Shown: positions 6,468-10,550 of the stretch, in pieces
Numbering within the stretch: the stretch's first letter is position 1
How the letters are laid out: each line of letters starts with the position of its first letter
Source of the DNA: Vulcanimicrobiota bacterium
GTDB lineage: Bacteria; Vulcanimicrobiota; Vulcanimicrobiia; Vulcanimicrobiales; Vulcanimicrobiaceae
Length of the DNA stretch: 10,550 nt
Direction of reading: 5' to 3'
NCBI GenBank assembly: GCA_003167055.1
Contig: PMUE01000206.1
Location: 1 to 10,550, forward strand
Notes under the pieces: model-generated
What the model was told of the DNA's origin: nothing
What the model saw: the letters and a program-made list of their open reading frames with translations, nothing else
Databases searched by the model: none
Position numbers and translations under genes: made by a program

Positions 6468-7821
6468 ATGAGGCGTGATGGAGCATGGATGCGTCGCCGT
6501 GCACGAGCGCCGCGGCGATCGCGGTGGCGTGCTGCCGTATCTCGTTGACTGCCGTCGTTTCGTACCACAGTCCACGCAGCAAGGGACCCATCGCGAAGAG
6601 ATTCGGTTGCGAGTTGCCGCCGGCATCGATCACGCGGTAGTCGTCGTTGGCGTCGATGCCGAGCGCGAGCGGATCGGGCCGCATGATACCTCGCGCGATT
6701 GCGTTTTGCACGAGCGGATGTGCGACCGTGCGCAGGTTTGCGTTCGGGCCGGTGCAGTTCACGACGTACGCGGCGTGCAGCGTGAACGCGCCGTTGCGGC
6801 CCTGGATCTCGAGCGTGATCCCGTTCGGACGCGCGATGCCGCTCACCACGCGACCGCGATAGATCGTAATGCGGCCTTCGTTGTTCATGCGCTCGAAGGC
6901 GGCATACGTCGCCGGCGGAACGCGATAGCGATGGACCGCCCACATCGATTGCAGGTGTCGTAAGAAGCGTTTGCGTTCACGGTTGTCCCAGCCGCGCCAG
7001 ATCGCGGGCGTGATCGGACGAAGCGCTTCGGCGAGCGCGCGCCAGTCGCCGGAAAACCGCTTCTCGGCTGCGCGCATCGAGCGAAGCAGCGTGTACGGGG
7101 TGCGTGTATCGAGATCAAGCGTCCCGGCGTCGACGCCCCGGACGGTCGTGTCTTCGATCAGCGGCAGTAGTCCGTGACGCGAGATGATGTGCACGCGTCC
7201 GCGGAACGCGCGCTCGTCGAGCAGCGCGATCGTATCCATCGCGGTCAAACGGCTGCCGATGATGACCACGTCGGCGGTCGGATCGAACCGCGCGATATCG
7301 GCGGTCCATGGATCGCCCGCGTATCCCGGATGCCGGCGCACGCTTTCCGGCAGAAAACGGTCGTCGGGCGGAAGGTTCCCAAGTGCAAACACGACGTTGC
7401 GAGCATCGTGACGCTTGCCGCGTTCATCGGTAAGGCGATAGCCGGCATCGATGCGCTCGATGTCGACGATCTCGGCGCGCTCGTGCGAAAGGCCGGCATG
7501 TTGCGCAAGCGCATTGGCGCTAGTCGCGCGCAGGTAGGCGCCGAATCGCGCGCGGCAGATCAGCGCGTCGTCGGTTTCGTTCACGAGATAGTGCGCGAGA
7601 TGGCGATCGTCGCCGGGAACCGCGGACATTGCGCGCACCGGACCGTTCATCAGCAGACTTGCCGACTGCGGCGCATAGGCCGTCCCAGGCCCGAGATCGG
7701 CGCGGTTGAAGAAGACCGCCCGGAACGCCGGGCCGGCATGGCGGCCAAGCTCGCAGGCAAGCGCCGTGGCGGAGAGTCCGCCGCCGATTACGGCGAGATC
7801 GTGGGTCCTGGTCGCGGTCAT
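6466..7821 (-). CDS. YdhS-like FAD/NAD(P)-binding oxidoreductase (NAD_binding_9 family)
   Basis: This 451-residue protein is predicted to be a cytosolic flavoprotein with two nucleotide-binding folds. Residues 9-30 form the first Rossmann motif (AVIGGGLSATALACELGRH), which binds FAD. The conserved GPGTAYAP and LLMNGP segments follow at 44-60. A second Rossmann turn at 186-196 (VVIIGSRLTAMD) would bind NAD(P)H. NCTGP at 355-359 and AMGPLLRGLWYETTAVNEI at 410-428 close the FAD site and are typical of the E. coli YdhS group and relatives annotated only as FAD/NAD(P)-binding proteins. No substrate is known for the group. The ATG at 7821 is chosen because the Rossmann motif follows at once. The frame stays open upstream, but that stretch lies inside the TPR gene in another frame and shows no homology. 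The gene starts 26 bases after the TPR/ATP-grasp stop. No Shine-Dalgarno precedes it. Confidence 0.88.
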   Translation of the reverse strand: MTATRTHDLAVIGGGLSATALACELGRHAGPAFRAVFFNRADLGPGTAYAPQSASLLMNGPVRAMSAVPGDDRHLAHYLVNETDDALICRARFGAYLRATSANALAQHAGLSHERAEIVDIERIDAGYRLTDERGKRHDARNVVFALGNLPPDDRFLPESVRRHPGYAGDPWTADIARFDPTADVVIIGSRLTAMDTIALLDERAFRGRVHIISRHGLLPLIEDTTVRGVDAGTLDLDTRTPYTLLRSMRAAEKRFSGDWRALAEALRPITPAIWRGWDNRERKRFLRHLQSMWAVHRYRVPPATYAAFERMNNEGRITIYRGRVVSGIARPNGITLEIQGRNGAFTLHAAYVVNCTGPNANLRTVAHPLVQNAIARGIMRPDPLALGIDANDDYRVIDAGGNSQPNLFAMGPLLRGLWYETTAVNEIRQHATAIAAALVHGDASMLHHAS

Positions 7822-7847
7822 TGTGCTATAAGTATCGGCGGGTGCGG

Positions 7848-9113
7848 TCAGAGCGCTGACTTCCGGCGGTCGATCATGGCCTCGATCGCGCGATAGATAC
7901 GCGGCACGAACTGATGTTTGTACGGATACAGCTCGATTGGGTCGCTGGTGTGGACGAGCATCGCCGCATCCGCTTCGAACACCAGCACCTTGCCGTCGCG
8001 GTCGATGCCGCAGTCGATCCCGAAATACTCGAGGCCGACGCCCGCTCCAACGCGGAGCAACGTCTGGTAGGCCTCGCCGTCGAACGCGGCGCGGACATCG
8101 GCAAGAAATGCCGCCTCTTCGCTGCGCATCCAGGCGTGCTCGCTCATCGGCGCGTTGTAATAATGGATCATCCAGTTTGGTGAAATCGCCAGATGCACCG
8201 GATAGGGCACGCCGTCGACGTACACCAGGCGATACTTGCGAAAGAATCCGTCTGCGCTCGCGTAGTCGATGAACGGGCTGACGAAGTAGCGTTCGACCGG
8301 ATTGCGCTGCGCATACGGAGCGCACGCGTCACGATCGCCCAGGCGTTCGAGGCCGAGACCAGCGTGCGAGCCGACCGGGCGCGCGATGATCGGAAAGGCA
8401 AACGGAATCGCCGCATTGCTCAACCGCTCGCGATCGAGGATGGCGACCGGCGCCACGCGCGCTCGTGTGTTTGCGAGCGTCGCATCGAGCAACGGCCGCG
8501 CGGTGGTGATTACGCGGGCTGGCGCGTTGAGCGCGGGCTTGACCTGCGCGTTCATGAAGCGGTTGGCGAGCGCCAGGTACCGTAGTGCTTCGGGAGACTC
8601 GGCTATGATATTCCATACCACGTCGTAGCGCACGTGCACCGGCGCATCGACATCCGCTTCGTCGAGCAGGTAGAGCTTGTGGACGGTCGTGGTGTCACGA
8701 TCGAAGAGAAAATCGACCGGAATGTTCGCTTGCCAATCGCCCGGCGTGCACAGGCACAGGACGCTGCGCGTTTCGTGCGGCGCAATGTGTGAGTACAGCC
8801 GTCGCACCCGGAGCGCGGCGCGCTGGTGGGCGAGCGCTTCGTCGCGCTCGCCGGTGATCTGCAAGAGTTCGTACAAGCCGAAGTGCGATGCGACGTTGTC
8901 GGCTTCGACACCGAGCACGGCCCGGTGCTCGGCGATTGCTCCCGGCACCTCTCCCGTTTCGTAGAGCATTTGCGCAAGATTCTGACGTAGTGCCGCGACG
9001 CTTGGGAATTGCGCGATGCCGGCGCGAAGCGTGGCGATCGCTTCAGGAAGTCGCCCCCGCGTGCGGAGGTCGATAGCATCGGCATTGGCCTGCGACGGGC
9101 CGGAAAAGGTCAT
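7848..9113 (-). CDS. TPR protein fused to an ATP-grasp-like domain
   Basis: This 421-residue protein has two parts. Residues 10-105 hold about three tetratricopeptide-like helix pairs (LRTRGRLPEAIATLRAGIA; LAQMLYETGEVPGAIAEHRA; LYELLQITGERDEALAHQRA), which usually bind partner proteins. Residues about 115-415 resemble a glutathione-synthetase/RimK-type ATP-grasp fold: PIIARPVGSHAGLGLERLG (241-259) as the nucleotide loop, YFVSPFIDY (276-284), KYRLVYVDGVPYPVHLAI (293-310), and YFGIDCGIDRDGKVLVFEAD (363-382) as the metal-binding end. ATP-grasp enzymes join a carboxylate to an amine or thiol through an acyl phosphate. The usual Lys of the loop is Arg245 here, and the final metal-site Asn is Asp382, so activity is uncertain. 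An in-frame GTG at 9146 would add 11 residues; ATG 9113 is preferred because it does not overlap the divergent nth gene. It is the first gene of the minus-strand operon. The biological role is unknown. Confidence 0.82.
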   Translation of the reverse strand: MTFSGPSQANADAIDLRTRGRLPEAIATLRAGIAQFPSVAALRQNLAQMLYETGEVPGAIAEHRAVLGVEADNVASHFGLYELLQITGERDEALAHQRAALRVRRLYSHIAPHETRSVLCLCTPGDWQANIPVDFLFDRDTTTVHKLYLLDEADVDAPVHVRYDVVWNIIAESPEALRYLALANRFMNAQVKPALNAPARVITTARPLLDATLANTRARVAPVAILDRERLSNAAIPFAFPIIARPVGSHAGLGLERLGDRDACAPYAQRNPVERYFVSPFIDYASADGFFRKYRLVYVDGVPYPVHLAISPNWMIHYYNAPMSEHAWMRSEEAAFLADVRAAFDGEAYQTLLRVGAGVGLEYFGIDCGIDRDGKVLVFEADAAMLVHTSDPIELYPYKHQFVPRIYRAIEAMIDRRKSAL

Positions 9114-9128
9114 CCTGGATGGGTTCGT

Positions 9129-9917
9129 ATGCCGCGCGGAAAACACCGCTCACCACGTATGAAGATCCCGTTTCCAAAGAAAATCGTTTCGCATGAGGTC
9201 GCCGAGCAAGAGCTGGCGATTCTCGAGCGCGCGTATCCCCAGGCGGTCACCGCGCTGCACTACACTAATCCGTTCGAGCTGCTCGTATCGGTGATTCTCT
9301 CAGCGCAGACGACGGATACGCGCGTCAACCTCACCACGCCTACGCTTTTCAAGAAGTATCCGACACCGCAGGCGCTCGCCAAAGCAAAGGTCGGCGACGT
9401 CGAACTGATCATCAAGTCGACCGGATTCTTTAGAATGAAGGCCAAGAACATCGTCAGTGCGGCCCAGGATTTGGTCGATAAATTCGGCGGTGTCGTTCCC
9501 AACGATCGTGATGCGCTGCAGTCGCTCGCCGGCGTGGGGCGTAAGACGGCGTCCGTCGTGATGTCGGTCGCGTTCGAAGACGCGGCCTTCGCAGTCGATA
9601 CGCACGTGTTCCGCGTCTCGCACCGGCTCGGGCTGACGCTCGCGACGACGCCGCTCGGTGTCGAAGAAGACGTGACGGCGTTGGTGCCGCGAGAGAAGTG
9701 GCGCTTCGCGCATCATTGGTTGATCCTGCACGGGCGCGAGATCTGCAAGGCACCCACGCCGCTATGCGGTCAGTGTCCAGTGAACAAGATCTGTCCCACG
9801 CCGCCGATCATCGCCAAGCTGACGGCTACAACTGCAGCGGGCCGGATCCGTCGAGGTGCGAAGGCCGCGGCAACTCGGCGTCCTGCGCGACCGTCTTCAG
9901 CAAAGAAGAAGCGGTAA
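9129..9917 (+). CDS. nth: Endonuclease III, DNA glycosylase/AP lyase
   Basis: Nth removes oxidised pyrimidines from DNA and nicks the resulting abasic site by beta-elimination. With the ATG at 9129 the protein is 262 residues. Seen: NPFELLVSVILSAQTTDTRVN (47-67); the helix-hairpin-helix LAGVGRKTASVV with catalytic Lys139; AVDTHVFRV with Asp157 (18 residues after the Lys, as in E. coli K120/D138); HHWLILHGR; and the 4Fe-4S loop Cys206-x6-Cys213-x2-Cys216-x5-Cys222. An internal ATG at 9159 (MKIPFPKK) would also give a complete enzyme and would leave room for a promoter; a weak GGATGGG before 9129 slightly favours the longer form. Beyond the iron-sulfur loop there is an unusual tail of about 36 residues rich in Ala, Lys and Arg, ending SSAKKKR. 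E. coli Nth, at 211 residues, lacks such a tail. Its last 92 bases overlap the opposite-strand gene. Confidence 0.95.
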   Translation: MPRGKHRSPRMKIPFPKKIVSHEVAEQELAILERAYPQAVTALHYTNPFELLVSVILSAQTTDTRVNLTTPTLFKKYPTPQALAKAKVGDVELIIKSTGFFRMKAKNIVSAAQDLVDKFGGVVPNDRDALQSLAGVGRKTASVVMSVAFEDAAFAVDTHVFRVSHRLGLTLATTPLGVEEDVTALVPREKWRFAHHWLILHGREICKAPTPLCGQCPVNKICPTPPIIAKLTATTAAGRIRRGAKAAATRRPARPSSAKKKR

Positions 9918-10350
9918 GCGCCTCACCGTAGCCGGCTTCGGTTGAAATCTTCGAAATGTTGATCAGCGCCGGCACCGTCGCGCTCGTATCGAATTGATAC
10001 TCGCCGTCGAGATCCGCCCCGGTGACGCGCACCAGTTGATGCAGGTCATCGAGATCGAGGCTGACGCGCTTGTCGCCGAAACGAACGCGTACGCGCAGCG
10101 GTTTCTCGAGGCGCACGACTTTCACCGCGCCTTTCCCCAGAATCGACTCGAGACGCTTGGCGCCGTCGAGCAAACGGCGCACGAAGAGCCGCAGCGATGC
10201 CTCCGCGTCTTCGCCGATCGCCTGCGAGCCGTCATCACCGGCGTCAATTGCGCGACCGATGTCACGGCGCGAGCGAAGACGCGTCGCGGCTTCGACGATC
10301 GGATTTTGGGCAGTGAACTCGGGCTTCATCGGATCTGCGCGGTCGGCCAT
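9826..10350 (-). CDS. Hypothetical protein, 174 residues, family not recognised
   Basis: I do not recognise a family. The codon choice on this strand matches the neighbouring genes (many gcg, cgc, ctc, gac and gtc codons) and supports real coding. There is no signal peptide or transmembrane helix, so the protein should be cytosolic. The N-terminal half (18-75) is charged and probably helical (VEAATRLRSRRDIGRAI; EASLRLFVRRLLDGAKRLESIL). The middle (76-135) alternates hydrophobic and basic residues like a beta-rich fold (VKVVRLEKPLRVRVRFGDKR; VSLDLDDLHQLVRV). The last 40 residues look loosely structured. The ATG at 10350 is the first in frame; an ATG at 10329 (MKPEFTAQ) is the alternative, and neither has a clear Shine-Dalgarno. 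The start is only 15 bases past the T-run of a terminator, and the 3' end overlaps nth by 92 bases in antisense. Confidence 0.7.
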   Translation of the reverse strand: MADRADPMKPEFTAQNPIVEAATRLRSRRDIGRAIDAGDDGSQAIGEDAEASLRLFVRRLLDGAKRLESILGKGAVKVVRLEKPLRVRVRFGDKRVSLDLDDLHQLVRVTGADLDGEYQFDTSATVPALINISKISTEAGYGEALTASSLLKTVAQDAELPRPSHLDGSGPLQL

Positions 10351-10365
10351 CGGCTTTAGGCTACC

Positions 10366-10402
10366 AAAAAATAACGGCGCAGTCGTACGACTGCGCCGTT
10401 AT
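10366..10402 (-). terminator. Intrinsic terminator: perfect 32-base palindrome plus T-run, for the Lys/Ala-rich gene
   Basis: Bases 10371-10402 are a perfect inverted repeat: ATAACGGCGCAGTCGT followed by its exact complement. It can fold to a GC-rich stem with a tiny loop around GTAC. On the minus strand it is followed at once by six T (plus-strand A-run 10366-10371), the classical Rho-independent layout. No T-run follows on the plus strand. It lies 21 bases after the stop of the minus-strand Lys/Ala-rich gene. Confidence 0.88.
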
Positions 10403-10422
10403 GGGGACGAATAAGAACGAGG

Positions 10423-10550
10423 TTACGGCTTCTTGGTCGCCTTAGCGGGCTTCTTTGCAGCAGCCGGTTTGGCCGCCGATTTCGCGGCCGGTTTGGCCGC
10501 CGATTTCGCGGCCGGCTTGGCCGCCGATTTCGCGGCCGATTTCGCGGCGG
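10423..10550 (-). CDS. Lys/Ala/Pro-rich repeat tail of a histone H1-like or HU-like DNA-binding protein (5'-partial)
   Basis: Only the last 41 residues are in the window; the rest lies beyond the right edge. They consist of seven AAKS/AAKP tetrads followed by AAAKKPAKATKKP and a TAA stop (10425-10423). Such tails bind DNA or RNA without sequence specificity in histone H1-like bacterial proteins and in HU proteins with a C-terminal extension (for example mycobacterial HupB). No globular part can be seen, so HU, an H1-like protein, or a tailed ribosomal or replication protein all remain possible. A strong terminator follows 21 bases downstream, so this is the last gene of its transcript. Confidence 0.75.
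   Translation of the reverse strand, partial: AAKSAAKSAAKPAAKSAAKPAAKSAAKPAAAKKPAKATKKP
10464..10550. repeat. 24-base tandem direct repeats in the Lys/Ala-rich coding tail
   Basis: Three consecutive 24-base units at 10464-10487, 10488-10511 and 10512-10535 are identical except for one T-to-C change in the third. A partial unit runs to the window edge (10536-10550). Each encodes one AAKS plus AAKP pair on the minus strand. The near-identity of the DNA, not only of the protein, suggests recent expansion by slippage or unequal crossover. Confidence 0.9.

Noticed and set aside
7174..7896. Long open frame on the plus strand opposite the flavoprotein gene
   Set aside because: Its translation is Arg/Ala-rich with no recognisable motif, and the minus strand carries an unmistakable FAD/NAD(P) oxidoreductase. 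High GC content makes antisense open frames common.
7822..8325. N-terminal extension of the flavoprotein in the same frame
   Set aside because: It lies inside the TPR/ATP-grasp gene in another frame, has no homology-like motifs, and the Rossmann motif begins immediately after the ATG at 7821.
9994..10359. Plus-strand open frame opposite the 174-residue gene
   Set aside because: The codon pattern of the minus strand fits the neighbouring genes better, and a terminator and start arrangement exists only for the minus strand. The plus frame has no Shine-Dalgarno.
1..10550. CRISPR arrays, tRNA or rRNA genes, IS elements, prophage genes, HIP1-like GCGATCGC repeats
   Set aside because: No spaced repeats, transposase or integrase motifs, or cloverleaf-like sequences were seen. 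GCGATCGC occurs only sporadically, as expected from the codon bias.

Overview
The window is about 10.5 kb of GC-rich, gene-dense bacterial chromosome. By eye it is around 60% GC, with many NCG wobble codons (gcg, tcg, acg, ccg). No gap between genes exceeds about 75 bases. There are no rRNA or tRNA genes, CRISPR arrays or insertion sequences. The codon style and mixed gene content fit an uncultured soil-type lineage; Candidatus Eremiobacterota (WPS-2) is my best guess, held with low confidence. The genes look like ordinary chromosomal housekeeping and accessory genes, with no phage or plasmid signature.

Plus-strand block (1-6062). The window opens inside a reading frame that starts as the dihydropyrimidine dehydrogenase subunit PreA (FMN barrel plus one 4Fe-4S motif). 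After about base 955 it becomes the C-terminal end of an ABC-2 type transporter permease. This is either a chimeric assembly or a real gene fusion, and codon choice also changes near the switch. A mutY-type adenine glycosylase follows with a 4-base GTGA overlap. Two tandem paralogous secreted S9-family serine peptidases come next, with gaps of about 10 bases and Shine-Dalgarno sequences built over the preceding stop codons. mutY and the two peptidases read as one transcription unit.

Minus-strand block (9113 to 6067). Three co-directional genes form a tight operon. They encode a TPR protein fused to an ATP-grasp-like domain, a YdhS-like FAD/NAD(P)-binding oxidoreductase, and a tautomerase-family protein. 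The spacings are 26 and 9 bases. The last gene meets the second peptidase tail to tail with only 4 bases between the stops. A ligase-like, a redox and an isomerase-like protein together suggest a small-molecule modification pathway, which I cannot name.

Right end (9129-10550). An endonuclease III gene (nth) is divergent from the TPR/ATP-grasp gene and carries a basic Ala/Lys/Arg tail. Its 3' end overlaps, in antisense, a 174-residue protein of unknown family. Upstream of that protein is a strong minus-strand intrinsic terminator made of a perfect 32-base palindrome plus a T-run. The terminator serves a gene cut by the window edge that encodes a histone H1/HU-tail-like Ala-Lys-Pro/Ser repeat.

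The most unusual items are the PreA/permease chimera, the TPR-ATP-grasp/flavoprotein/tautomerase operon, and the terminator placed directly in front of a start codon. Both mutY and nth, the two iron-sulfur HhH-GPD glycosylases of base excision repair, lie in the window about 7 kb apart.
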